Below, one piece after another: positions 1 through 8,432 of a stretch of DNA of 64,000 nucleotides. Origin of the DNA: Bryobacterales bacterium (lineage in GTDB: Bacteria > Acidobacteriota > Terriglobia > Bryobacterales > Bryobacteraceae); assembly GCA_003166865.1 (NCBI GenBank), contig PMUP01000020.1, positions 1 to 64,000 of the forward strand, read 5' to 3'. Both the position numbers and the translations under genes were made by a program. Each line of letters opens with the position of its first letter. Within the stretch, counting starts at the first letter, position 1. The notes beneath the pieces are model-generated. The model searched no databases. It saw nothing but the letters and a program-made list of their open reading frames with translations, and had not been told where the DNA came from.

Positions 1-1002
1 GATGAATGCGTGCACGCGACCCAGGTCTTCCTGTTGCTCCGGCTCTTCGAAATCGAGAGCGACGATTTCCAACCCTTGGCTGTGATATTTGGCGTAGAGC
101 TGGACCAAGTATTGCGCCTCGTCGTGGCAGTTGGGGCACCAAGTCCCGGTCACGATGGCGAGCACCACTTTGCCTTTGAACTTGGGGTCTTCGTTCGAAA
201 GAACCTTGCCGTTCACGTCGGGGAAGCTATAGGCGAAGACCTCGTTGGGATCCTTCATGGTGGTGTGCGTGGTGTAGTCGGAGGGCGCGGGCAATCCTTT
301 GGCTTCCGCCACATCTTGGCGATAGGCTGTTAAATTTCCTTGGCGCGGTCCGCCGCCCTTCTGCACCAGCGCGAGCGTTCCGTCCTTGGCCGGAGTCACT
401 TCCAGAAGATAGGGACGCGATCCGTCGAAATGGCTCAGCAAGAATTTGCCATCGCGATAGGTCCCGGTGAGCGCACCCGTGTCGCCATCGACGCGCAGAA
501 TAGCGGCCGTGACTTCCGCCCCGGACTGCTTGACGATGAACCGCCAGGCCTTTTCGCCCTTGTTGGTTTCGTAGGGAGCGATCCAATTCCCGGCGATGGA
601 GGGAGCGTCGGTTACCGGCGCCGCTGGAACGTAGCGCTTGGCCGAGAATGCGCTGCCCTCGGGTTTTTGATCGTTTCGCATCTGGATCTTGCCCTGCAGC
701 TCGCCATCTTTGAGCGTTGCCGTGATCTTGGTCAGGTAGTGTTCCTGGTTCAGCACGAGCGTGCCATTCTCATACGAAGCCTGGGTGGTGTATTCTTCGT
801 CGTCGCCGTTATACAGCGTGCCCTTGAGAGTGGCTCCGGCGCCCGAAATATCGAGCCGGAACGGGATCTCAGCGCCGTTGACGGTGAGAGTGGCGTCCCA
901 ACGACCGTTGAGTGAAGTGGCGGAATCGGCCCAAGCGGCTATTGCGCCGAATGCTGCGATTGCGGCGGTGAGGCCGAGGATGCGTTTCGAAAAACTTGTC
1001 AT
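1..1002 (-). CDS. Secreted TlpA-like thioredoxin-fold protein (3' end cut by window edge)
   Basis: A reading frame opens at ATG 1002 with an AAAGGA ribosome site just upstream and runs off the left edge, so the C-terminus is missing. Residues 1-25 form a signal peptide (SKR, then a hydrophobic run ending AAWA). Residues 27 to about 230 look like a beta-rich region of unknown role. After about residue 245 comes a thioredoxin-fold domain with the active site WCPNC at residues 288-292, in the context GTWCPNCHDEA typical of TlpA/AhpC-TSA-like periplasmic disulfide reductases. The inferred role is thiol-disulfide exchange in the periplasm, possibly cytochrome maturation, since the gene upstream on the same strand encodes a CXXCH haem protein. 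The exact substrate is unknown. Confidence 0.8.
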   Translation of the reverse strand, partial: MTSFSKRILGLTAAIAAFGAIAAWADSATSLNGRWDATLTVNGAEIPFRLDISGAGATLKGTLYNGDDEEYTTQASYENGTLVLNQEHYLTKITATLKDGELQGKIQMRNDQKPEGSAFSAKRYVPAAPVTDAPSIAGNWIAPYETNKGEKAWRFIVKQSGAEVTAAILRVDGDTGALTGTYRDGKFLLSHFDGSRPYLLEVTPAKDGTLALVQKGGGPRQGNLTAYRQDVAEAKGLPAPSDYTTHTTMKDPNEVFAYSFPDVNGKVLSNEDPKFKGKVVLAIVTGTWCPNCHDEAQYLVQLYAKYHSQGLEIVALDFEEPEQQEDLGRVHAFI

Positions 1003-1031
1003 GCGATGATTCCTTTCTGTCTGTCTGGCGA

Positions 1032-2384
1032 TTAGTTAGCTGCCCGGAGCGAGTTGGATTGTTGGTATTGTTTCCACTCGTCGGGCAGTCCTGGCTTCGT
1101 GGCCAGCAGGATTTCCAGGATCGCTCGTCGATCCTCCCCAGTGAGCTTCGCGAAGTCGGGGCTTTGTTCGCGACCGGTCAAAACTTCCAGCAAACGATGA
1201 TAGACGTAGCCCTTGGCCGGCTCGGGCAAGGCGTCGAACGCCTCGGAATAGATGAGATAACTGCAGGGATATTTAAAGATGCGCGTGTGGAGATCGAAAT
1301 CGCGCAGCGACCGTCCTTGCGGATCGCGCGGGCCGCGCGCGGCAAATTCCTGTGCGAAGGCGGAATCTCCATGGACGGGACTTTCCAGCGGCGCTTCGTT
1401 GGCGAAGAGAAGATAGCGAACGAGCTCCTCGGCGGGTTTTTGATATTGCTTGCGTTGATCGTTGGAGAGCGCGCTGGCCGGCTGATGGGCGGCGTATAAG
1501 GCGAGCCGGGTTTGGTAATTCGTCAGCGTGATCAAATTGTGCATCTGCGTTTGATGGCCCAGCACGAGATGCGCGACGATGTCGCTCGAGCCGGTGAGAT
1601 AAGCCGCGGTGTTGACGTGCTTCGAAAGATCAGTGACGTTGGCGCCGGCGGCTCGATCCAGTCGGTCGGGGTGTTCGGTGTCCTGAACAAACACATTTCC
1701 CATGTGCGTCTGGGCCCCGTGCGTGCCGGTGACATACCATCCGCCCCAGCGCTCCTTCAATGGACTCTGCTGGCTGGTGATGAACGATTCGGTCCGGGCG
1801 GCTTGAGTGCCCGTGGGTGTGGTGAAGATCGATCGCAGCAAGACGCCGGGAATGCCGCGCGTTCCGGCCGCGATGTGGCACTGGGTGCAGTCGAGCTCGG
1901 CGCGTTGGAAGACGGGATGATCGCTTTGGCGCTCGTCCATGATATAGAAGATGGCACCCTGCATCGGATCGAACGAAACAAACTCGAGCACTTTTCCGTC
2001 GTGCACCTGGCCGACGTAGACGTCGTCGTTGAAGTACAGCGCGCGCGGGGCCTGCGGCGAGATCTTCTTGTACTGGAAGCTGGTCTTGGAGAACACCAGC
2101 GTCTGCGTGCTGAGCGGGACTTCGAGCTTCTCCAGCACCGCCTTCAAATAGCCGTGCGTTGGGTCATAGTTGAGCTTGACGTCGCCGTGATCGAGCAGCT
2201 TTTGGAGCTTCGCAACCGGGTCGGTCACTTCCTGCGTGCGATAGTTGATCGGCTCCTCGCTGAACGGGACGTAGCCTTGATTGCGAACGGCGATTTGCGC
2301 GCGCGCGGGTAGGGTCAGGCAGGCGAGGGAGAAACCCGTGGCAAGAATGCCCCACCGAAGCCGAGTTGATATGGGCCAGTGCAC
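1032..2384 (-). CDS. Secreted protein with a single CXXCH haem-binding motif
   Basis: This 450-residue frame starts at GTG 2384. The N-terminus has a basic stretch and a hydrophobic segment ending in LPARAQ, a convincing signal peptide. One c-type haem site, CTQCH, lies at residues 166-170. The flanking text (FYIMDERQSDHPVF before it, GIPGVLLRSIFTTP after it) matches no family I can name. The protein is probably a periplasmic monohaem cytochrome or a haem-binding enzyme. It lies between a second secreted protein upstream and a TlpA-like thioredoxin downstream, all on the minus strand with gaps of 29 and 45 bases, so the three may be one transcript. Function is otherwise unknown. Confidence 0.7.
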   Translation of the reverse strand: MHWPISTRLRWGILATGFSLACLTLPARAQIAVRNQGYVPFSEEPINYRTQEVTDPVAKLQKLLDHGDVKLNYDPTHGYLKAVLEKLEVPLSTQTLVFSKTSFQYKKISPQAPRALYFNDDVYVGQVHDGKVLEFVSFDPMQGAIFYIMDERQSDHPVFQRAELDCTQCHIAAGTRGIPGVLLRSIFTTPTGTQAARTESFITSQQSPLKERWGGWYVTGTHGAQTHMGNVFVQDTEHPDRLDRAAGANVTDLSKHVNTAAYLTGSSDIVAHLVLGHQTQMHNLITLTNYQTRLALYAAHQPASALSNDQRKQYQKPAEELVRYLLFANEAPLESPVHGDSAFAQEFAARGPRDPQGRSLRDFDLHTRIFKYPCSYLIYSEAFDALPEPAKGYVYHRLLEVLTGREQSPDFAKLTGEDRRAILEILLATKPGLPDEWKQYQQSNSLRAAN

Positions 2385-2429
2385 AGTCGACTATCTCTAC
2401 TGAGTTATAGCAGAAGCTTGAGGGACTAG

Positions 2430-3320
2430 TCAATACGAATGCTGTGGATGCAGCGCGGGATGCCGCCTGATGATCACGTGCGTGCGTTCGCGCGTCATGC
2501 GGATGCGGCATCGCAGCGGGTCCGGACCAACGCGGCAAGTGTTCTCACGAACCTGTAGCCATGCCACCTGGTCGTCACCTGTGATCATCCACGCCGTGGC
2601 ATTGGTCGCGTAGTTGACTTGCTCCAGATAATAGGCGGCGTTCAGGTCGATGTCGGCGGCGTCGGCATTCATCTTCTGGCAATCGTTTTGAGGAGGCGCG
2701 GTCGTCGAGGCCACGGACGCGCAATAGTCCTCGTCGTGCTCCAGCAGGATCTTCTTGTTGGAGCCAGTGATAAAGTAGCGCGTCGTAACGGGCGGAACTC
2801 TGGATTCCGCGGACCACTCGATCAAGTCCTCGGCAAACGCCGGGGGAAGCTGGCTCAGCTTGAGGGATTCTTCCTTCACCTGCTTGGAAAAGATGTTTAC
2901 GGTGGGCGTGGGTTCGCCATTGGTTGGATGGAAATAGAATCCGCCCAGCGCGATGCCATCCTGCAAATCAATCCATATAAATCCCCGGCCCGCCAGGTAC
3001 GGTCCGCTCCGGCCGGAGACCAGTAGGTATCGTCCATCGCGGATTCGAACGGGAAGAGGCGAACCTTTGAGCACCACTTCGAGCGCGTCGGTAAGCGGCA
3101 TGTCCCGGCCGTAATGAAACATGCAATCGGGGATCACGTGGTGCATTAATTTGCGGAATTGTTTGTCTCGAACGAGATCGTTGGACGCGGCTCCCGCGAA
3201 TTGATTCAGAAATGCGAGCTCATCGCTTGGAATCGGTTTCTCGAAGACCGTCTGCGCATTCAACGACAGCGCCGCGAATCCCAGAATGCATGAGAGCCTG
3301 ATGGCGGGCAAGGACGGCAT
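2430..3320 (-). CDS. Secreted hypothetical protein, weakly LprI/DUF1311-like C-terminus
   Basis: The frame encodes 296 residues from ATG 3320. Residues 1-22 look like a signal peptide (hydrophobic LSCILGFAALSLNAQ). The C-terminal quarter carries paired cysteines and the text DDQVAWLQVRENTC. This loosely resembles the AWLxxRDxxC signature of LprI/DUF1311 lysozyme-inhibitor-like domains, but the match is too weak to name the protein. The rest is not recognised. It is the first gene of a probable three-gene minus-strand group with the haem-motif protein and the TlpA-like thioredoxin. Confidence 0.6.
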   Translation of the reverse strand: MPSLPAIRLSCILGFAALSLNAQTVFEKPIPSDELAFLNQFAGAASNDLVRDKQFRKLMHHVIPDCMFHYGRDMPLTDALEVVLKGSPLPVRIRDGRYLLVSGRSGPYLAGRGFIWIDLQDGIALGGFYFHPTNGEPTPTVNIFSKQVKEESLKLSQLPPAFAEDLIEWSAESRVPPVTTRYFITGSNKKILLEHDEDYCASVASTTAPPQNDCQKMNADAADIDLNAAYYLEQVNYATNATAWMITGDDQVAWLQVRENTCRVGPDPLRCRIRMTRERTHVIIRRHPALHPQHSY

Positions 3321-3406
3321 GGAATCTCCTTTCTCAGCACCGATTCACTCGATTGTACCGCCCACCAGCGGCCTGCCGGACGAGGCTCTATAATGACAAC
3401 GGAAAT

Positions 3407-4612
3407 ATGTCACACGAACAATTGATGGTCGCCGCCGAAAGCGGCATGGTTCCCTCGCCTCTCACCCAGCTAACCGAAGAGGAGACTCTGTTCCAGGCTT
3501 CGGTGCGCCGTTTTGCCTTGGAGCGTCTGGCTCCCCACGTGCGCGCCATGGATGATGCAGGCGTCTTTCGCCGGGATCTCTTGCAGGAATTTTTCGACCT
3601 GGGCTTGATGGCCGTGGAAGTCCCGGAAGAGTTCGGGGGCCAGGGCGGCGCCTTCTTCCAGTCCATTCTGGCGATCGAGGAATTGGCGCGGGTAGATCCG
3701 TCGGCGGCGGTGATTGTGGACGTTCAAAATACGCTGTTCCTCAACGCGATCCTGCACTGGGGCACGGCGGAACAGAAGCGCCGCTGGCTGCCGCGCGCCG
3801 CCAAAGACACGGTGGCGAGTTATGCGCTTTCGGAAGCCGGCTCCGGCTCGGACGCGTTCGCTCTGGCCACGCGAGCGGTTGAACACGCCGATGGCGATGG
3901 CTACAGCCTCACCGGGCGCAAGCTGTGGATCACCAACGCCGCTGAAGCGGGTTTCTTTCTTCTGTTCGCCAACGTGAATCCGGCGCAGGGCTACAAAGGC
4001 ATCACCGCCTTTCTGGTGGAGCGCGACTTTCCGGGATTCCAGGTCGGCAAGAAAGAGGACAAGCTGGGAATTCGCGCTTCCTCCACCTGCGAGCTGATTC
4101 TGGACGGTTGCCGCGTGCCCAAGGCCAACGTTGTGGGCAAGGTGGGCAAGGGTTACAAGATCGCTATCGAGACGCTGAACGAAGGGCGCATCGGCATTGG
4201 CGCGCAGATGCTGGGGTTGGCACAAGGCGCGCTGGATCACGCGCTCGCCTACGCCCAACAGCGCAAGCAGTTCGGAAAAGCCATCGCGGATTTTCAAGGC
4301 GTCCAGTTTGAGCTGGCGGAGATGGCCGTGGATGTCGAGGCCACGCGGCTGATGGTTTACAACGCAGCGCGGCTGCATGATGCCGGCCGCCCGTTTCTGA
4401 CGGAAGCCGCTATGTGCAAGTATTTCGCTTCGCAGGTAGCGGAGCGCGTGGCTTCGCGCGCGGTGGAGGTTCTGGGCGGGGTCGGGTTCACCAAGGACTA
4501 TCCGGTGGAAAAGCTGTATCGCGACGCCAAGATCGGCCGAATCTACGAGGGCACCAGCAACATGCAAAAGTTGACCATTGCCAAACAGCTCCTCGGAAAG
4601 CATCCCGCCTAA
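3407..4612 (+). CDS. Acyl-CoA dehydrogenase family protein
   Basis: FAD-dependent alpha,beta-dehydrogenation of acyl-CoA thioesters, handing electrons to ETF. The 401-residue protein has the full family layout: an N-terminal helical domain, the middle-domain signature YALSEAGSGSDAF, the flavin-contact text KLWITNA, and a C-terminal helical domain with RKQFGKAIADFQ and KDYPVEKLYRDAKI. The glutamate of IYEGTSNMQ near the C-terminus is the expected catalytic base. I prefer ATG 3407 (MSHEQL) to the in-frame upstream ATG 3353, because the extra 18 residues look non-coding; this start is not certain. A fatty acyl-CoA ligase follows 20 bases downstream, so the two probably act in one acyl-CoA catabolic route. 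Chain-length preference cannot be read from the sequence. Confidence 0.92.
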   Translation: MSHEQLMVAAESGMVPSPLTQLTEEETLFQASVRRFALERLAPHVRAMDDAGVFRRDLLQEFFDLGLMAVEVPEEFGGQGGAFFQSILAIEELARVDPSAAVIVDVQNTLFLNAILHWGTAEQKRRWLPRAAKDTVASYALSEAGSGSDAFALATRAVEHADGDGYSLTGRKLWITNAAEAGFFLLFANVNPAQGYKGITAFLVERDFPGFQVGKKEDKLGIRASSTCELILDGCRVPKANVVGKVGKGYKIAIETLNEGRIGIGAQMLGLAQGALDHALAYAQQRKQFGKAIADFQGVQFELAEMAVDVEATRLMVYNAARLHDAGRPFLTEAAMCKYFASQVAERVASRAVEVLGGVGFTKDYPVEKLYRDAKIGRIYEGTSNMQKLTIAKQLLGKHPA

Positions 4613-4632
4613 GGCTGCACCGCACGAATCCC

Positions 4633-6252
4633 ATGACCGGCCTGATGATGGATTATCCACTGACGCTCACGCACATTCTGGAGCGCTCCGCCAAAATCTA
4701 TCCGAGTCGTGAGATCGCAAGCCGCCTCCATGACGGCTCCATGCACCGCTATACGTATCGCGATTTCCACCGCCGCGTTCATCGCCTCGCGCACGCGCTC
4801 GATAGCCTGGGAATCGAAGCCGGAGATCGCATCGCGACGCTGTGCTGGAACAGCTCGCGTCATCTGGAATTATATTTCGCGATTCCCTGCTCCGGCCGCG
4901 TCCTGCACACCCTCAACCTGCGGCTCGCGCCCGAACAGTTGGCGTACATCATCAATCACGCCGAGGACCGCGTAATCTTCGCCGACGCTTCACTGCTTCC
5001 CATTCTTGAACCCATCCGAAGCCAGCTGAGATCGGTCAAGCACATCGTCGTACTGGATGACGAATACGAAACCATGCTCGCGGCGGCGCCGGAAGAACCG
5101 TATGCCTGGCCGAAGCTCGATGAAAACCGGGCGGCGGCAATGTGCTACACCTCCGCGACCACGGGCGATCCCAAGGGAGTGGTCTACAGCCACCGCTCTT
5201 TGTTCTTGCATAGCTACGGAACCTGCATGGCGGACACGTTCGCGTTGAGTGAGCGCGATACGATTCTGCAACTGGTCCCGATGTTCCACGCCAACGGCTG
5301 GGGCATTCCTTACGCCGGGATTATGACGGGCTCGCGTCTGGTGTTCAGCGGCCGGCATCTTCAGGCAGCCGACATCGCCCTACTCATCGAGAATGAGCGC
5401 GCCACCTTTAGCGCCGGTGTGCCGACTCTGTGGATGACGCTCTACAGCCATCTCGAGTCGCACCCGCACGATATTTCGAGCCTTCGCATGGTGGTGGTGG
5501 CTGGCTCCGCGCTGCCGCGCCAATTCGTCGAGCTTTACCAGAAGAAATACGGAATCCACTTCATGCTGGCTTGGGGAATGACAGAAATCACGCCGATCGG
5601 AACGGTCACTGCTTTGAAGAGCCACCTGGAGTCGCTGCCGGATGAACAACGGTTCAATCTCATGGCCCGCCACGGGCTTCCGCTTGCGGGTGTGGATCTT
5701 CGAATCGTGGACGCGGAAGGCAAGGAACTGCCGTGGGACGGAATAGCGGTGGGCGAACTTCAGGCTCGTGGGCCGTGGGTCACGGGCGGCTACTACAACG
5801 ACCCTCGAAGCCTTGGATCATTCATGGATGGCTGGTTCCGGACCGGCGACGTCGCCACTATCGATGCCGAGGGTTACATCCAGATCACCGACCGCACCAG
5901 GGATCTGGTGAAGAGCGGCGGTGAGTGGATCTCGAGTGTCGATCTTGAAAACGCGATCATGGCGCATCCGAAGGTGGCCGAAGCCGCGGTAGTGGGCATT
6001 TTTCATCCCAAGTGGCAAGAGCGTCCGCTGGCCTGCGTGGCGCCGCTGCCCGAGTTCAAGGACCAGATCACCAAACAAGAGATCCTGGATTTTCTGGCGC
6101 CGCGCGTCGCCAAGTGGTGGCTGCCGGATGACGTGGTGTTCATCGAAGCGGTTCCCAAGACCAGCGTCGGCAAATTCAACAAGCGCGCGCTGCGTGAGCA
6201 ATTCAAGGATTACAAACTGCCCGGCGCGGAAGCGGCTGCCAGCCGGGATTAG
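4633..6252 (+). CDS. Acyl-CoA synthetase (AMP-forming), AlkK/medium-long-chain type
   Basis: Activates a fatty acid to its CoA thioester via an acyl-adenylate. The protein is 539 residues from ATG 4633, the usual size for the ANL family. Visible signatures are the phosphate loop [12 protein letters not shown] at about 172-183, the adenine-binding [12 protein letters not shown], the [12 protein letters not shown] hinge region, and the C-terminal lysine of [14 protein letters not shown]. The text around the P-loop (CYTS then YSHRS) is closest to AlkK-type medium-chain ligases; that subfamily call is inference. The start lies 20 bases after the acyl-CoA dehydrogenase stop. ATGs at 4645 and 4648 are possible alternatives. 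Confidence 0.92.
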   Translation: MTGLMMDYPLTLTHILERSAKIYPSREIASRLHDGSMHRYTYRDFHRRVHRLAHALDSLGIEAGDRIATLCWNSSRHLELYFAIPCSGRVLHTLNLRLAPEQLAYIINHAEDRVIFADASLLPILEPIRSQLRSVKHIVVLDDEYETMLAAAPEEPYAWPKLDENRAAAMCYTSATTGDPKGVVYSHRSLFLHSYGTCMADTFALSERDTILQLVPMFHANGWGIPYAGIMTGSRLVFSGRHLQAADIALLIENERATFSAGVPTLWMTLYSHLESHPHDISSLRMVVVAGSALPRQFVELYQKKYGIHFMLAWGMTEITPIGTVTALKSHLESLPDEQRFNLMARHGLPLAGVDLRIVDAEGKELPWDGIAVGELQARGPWVTGGYYNDPRSLGSFMDGWFRTGDVATIDAEGYIQITDRTRDLVKSGGEWISSVDLENAIMAHPKVAEAAVVGIFHPKWQERPLACVAPLPEFKDQITKQEILDFLAPRVAKWWLPDDVVFIEAVPKTSVGKFNKRALREQFKDYKLPGAEAAASRD

Positions 6253-6337
6253 CGCGGGTTGTCGGGCGCCGCCGGGCCACGACTAGGTCCGAAAACGGCT
6301 ATTTCAGACCGCGCTGGGGTGTATAGTCGGATCTGAA

Positions 6338-7852
6338 GTGCACCTTGATCGGGAAACATGCCGCAAAGCCCGCTTGGCCCATGACGCCCGCTTCGATGGG
6401 CGGTTCTTCATTGGCGTGCGGACGACGAAAATATTCTGCCGGCCAATTTGTCCAGCTCCCTCGCCGCGCGAAGAGAATGTCGACTACTATCCTTCCGCGG
6501 CGGCCGCGGCAGCCGCGGGTTTGCGGCCGTGTCTGCGATGCCGTCCCGAATGCGCGCCGGGCACGCCGGCCTGGAACGGTTCATCGTCCACGGTGTCGCG
6601 TGCGCTGCGGGAAATTGCCGAAGGTGCGCTCGATGCAGGCGGCGTTGACGATCTCGCGGGACGCTTGGGGGTTGGCGATCGCCACCTTCGCCGTTTGTTT
6701 CTGGAACATCTCGGTGCGCCGCCGATCGCGGTGGCGCAAACGCATCGCCTGCTTTCGGCCAAGCGTCTTCTAGATGAGACCGACCTGCCCATGAGCACAG
6801 TGGCGCTGGCGGCTGGATACGGCAGCGTCCGGCGCTTCAACCATGTGTTTCACGAGACGTGGAACCGCACTCCACGCGAACTTCGCCAAGCCCGGCGCGG
6901 CATTCGTCGCGTGAGTAGCAAGGGCCTGTGTTTCCGGCTGCGTTATCGTCCGCCATTCGATTGGGACGCGCTGGTTGGATTCTTTTCAACGCGGGCGATT
7001 CCAGGCGTGGAGTACGTGGAGAACGGTCACTATCGGCGCAGCATTTTAGTGGCTGGTACTCCAGGAATTATCGATCTGTCGCACAGCGCATCGGACGTAA
7101 TTCTGGAAATCGATCATGCGCGGCCCGAGTGCCTGCTCGGGATCGTCTCGCGGGTGCGCCGTCTCTGCGATCTGGATGCGGATCCGGTGGCGATCGCGTC
7201 CGGTCTTTCATCCGATGCTCTGCTGCGGCCGCTGGTGGAGGCCCGGCCCGGTCTGCGCGTACCTGGCGCGTGGGATGGCTTCGAGCTCGGAATTCGCGCG
7301 ATTTTGGGCCAGCAGATCAGCGTGCGCGGCGCGTCCACTCTGGCCGGACGTCTGGTGGAGCGGTATGGGCGACCGCTTGAATCCGCGCGAGCCGGCGTCA
7401 CTCACCTATTTCCGCGCGCCGAGGACTTGGCTGGCGCCAATCTGGCATCGATTGGTCTGCCGCAAAAGCGCGCCGAGACGCTATCCGCGTTTTCCGCAGC
7501 GGTGGCTAGCGGACAGTTGGTGTTGGACGGTTCGGTCATCGCCGGATCCACGGGGCCAGAGGAAACTCGCGAGCGGCTGCGATCGATCGCGGGCATCGGC
7601 GCATGGACCGCCGGATATGTGGCGATGCGTGCTTTGAGCGACCCCGACGCGTTTCCCGCGGCCGATCTGGTCTTGCTACGCGCCGCCGGAGCTGGGACCG
7701 CTCGCCAACTCCAAGGCTTTGCCGAACGCTGGCGGCCATGGCGGGCGTATGCCGCGTTGCATCTCTGGCAGGGAGTGAATGATGGAAACCTACACCACTT
7801 GTTACACCTGGATGGAAAGCCCGGTCGGAAGGCTGCTGCTGGCGGCCGATGA
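6338..7852 (+). CDS. Ada N-terminal/AraC-type HTH/AlkA DNA-3-methyladenine glycosylase fusion
   Basis: A 504-residue alkylation-damage protein starting at GTG 6338. Residues 1-75 are the Ada metal-binding domain with four cysteines at C34, C38, C65 and C68; the first should be the phosphotriester methyl acceptor. Residues 90-190 form an AraC-type helix-turn-helix (RHLRRLFLEHLGAPP, then a second helix VALAAGYGSVRRFNHVF). Residues 195-495 form an AlkA-type HhH-GPD glycosylase with IRAILGQQISVRGA, the hairpin IAGIGAWTAGYVAMRAL and the catalytic aspartate in FPAADLVLL. It probably senses methylation, activates its own operon and excises 3-methyladenine. The next gene, a methylguanine methyltransferase, overlaps its end by 74 bases. 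Confidence 0.93.
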   Translation: MHLDRETCRKARLAHDARFDGRFFIGVRTTKIFCRPICPAPSPREENVDYYPSAAAAAAAGLRPCLRCRPECAPGTPAWNGSSSTVSRALREIAEGALDAGGVDDLAGRLGVGDRHLRRLFLEHLGAPPIAVAQTHRLLSAKRLLDETDLPMSTVALAAGYGSVRRFNHVFHETWNRTPRELRQARRGIRRVSSKGLCFRLRYRPPFDWDALVGFFSTRAIPGVEYVENGHYRRSILVAGTPGIIDLSHSASDVILEIDHARPECLLGIVSRVRRLCDLDADPVAIASGLSSDALLRPLVEARPGLRVPGAWDGFELGIRAILGQQISVRGASTLAGRLVERYGRPLESARAGVTHLFPRAEDLAGANLASIGLPQKRAETLSAFSAAVASGQLVLDGSVIAGSTGPEETRERLRSIAGIGAWTAGYVAMRALSDPDAFPAADLVLLRAAGAGTARQLQGFAERWRPWRAYAALHLWQGVNDGNLHHLLHLDGKPGRKAAAGGR

Positions 7853-8306
7853 GGGCGGGCTGATCGAGACTGCATTTGCCGAAGGGCGAACCACGCCGGT
7901 AGTGCAGCCAGCTTGGACGTGTGGCGGTGCGTCGTTGAGTGAGCCGGTCCGCCAGCTCGAAGCTTTCTTCGCGGGTGAGCTGCGCGATTTCGATCTGCGG
8001 CTGAAACCGAGGGGAACCGCGTTCCAACAGCGCGTGTGGGAGTTGCTGTGCGATATTCCTTTTGGCGAGACGATTTCGTACGGCGAACTCGCGCGCCGCG
8101 CCGGCAATCCAGCGGCATCGCGCGCGGTCGGCTTGGCCAACGGTTCGAATCCCATCGCGATTGTGATTCCGTGCCATCGCGTGATCGGGAGCAACGGAAA
8201 GCTTACCGGTTACGGTGGTGGTCTCCCGAACAAGCGCTGGCTAATCGATTTCGAGCGCAGTCAATTATTCGGCCAGCACCCTCGATCACCAGTTTTCATT
8301 CTTTAG
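7779..8306 (+). CDS. ogt: Methylated-DNA-[protein]-cysteine S-methyltransferase
   Basis: A suicide repair protein that moves the methyl group from O6-methylguanine to its own cysteine. It has 175 residues and the invariant active site PCHRVIGSNGKLTGYGGG. The upstream helix-turn-helix region (FQQRVWELLCDIPFGETISYGELARRAGNPAASRAVG) is typical of the Ogt/AGT C-terminal domain. Start ATG 7779 (or the adjacent ATG 7782) sits inside the end of the Ada-AlkA gene in another frame, so translation is probably coupled. Together the two genes form an adaptive-response pair covering phosphotriester, 3-methyladenine and O6-methylguanine damage. Confidence 0.93.
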   Translation: MMETYTTCYTWMESPVGRLLLAADEGGLIETAFAEGRTTPVVQPAWTCGGASLSEPVRQLEAFFAGELRDFDLRLKPRGTAFQQRVWELLCDIPFGETISYGELARRAGNPAASRAVGLANGSNPIAIVIPCHRVIGSNGKLTGYGGGLPNKRWLIDFERSQLFGQHPRSPVFIL

Positions 8307-8432
8307 ACTCCGGCCCACGGACATCTCGGGGTTTGCAGTTTGCCATGGAAGACTCTAACCAGCCACGCTTGGGCGGTCCAGCGGGCGCGCAGCTAACGCT
8401 GGTCGCCGCCCGGAGCGCCGGTGTTCCCGAAC

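Noticed and set aside
3470-4660. 396-residue minus-strand open frame over the acyl-CoA dehydrogenase
   Set aside because: Composition is that of an antisense shadow of a high-GC gene; the plus-strand frame has all family motifs.
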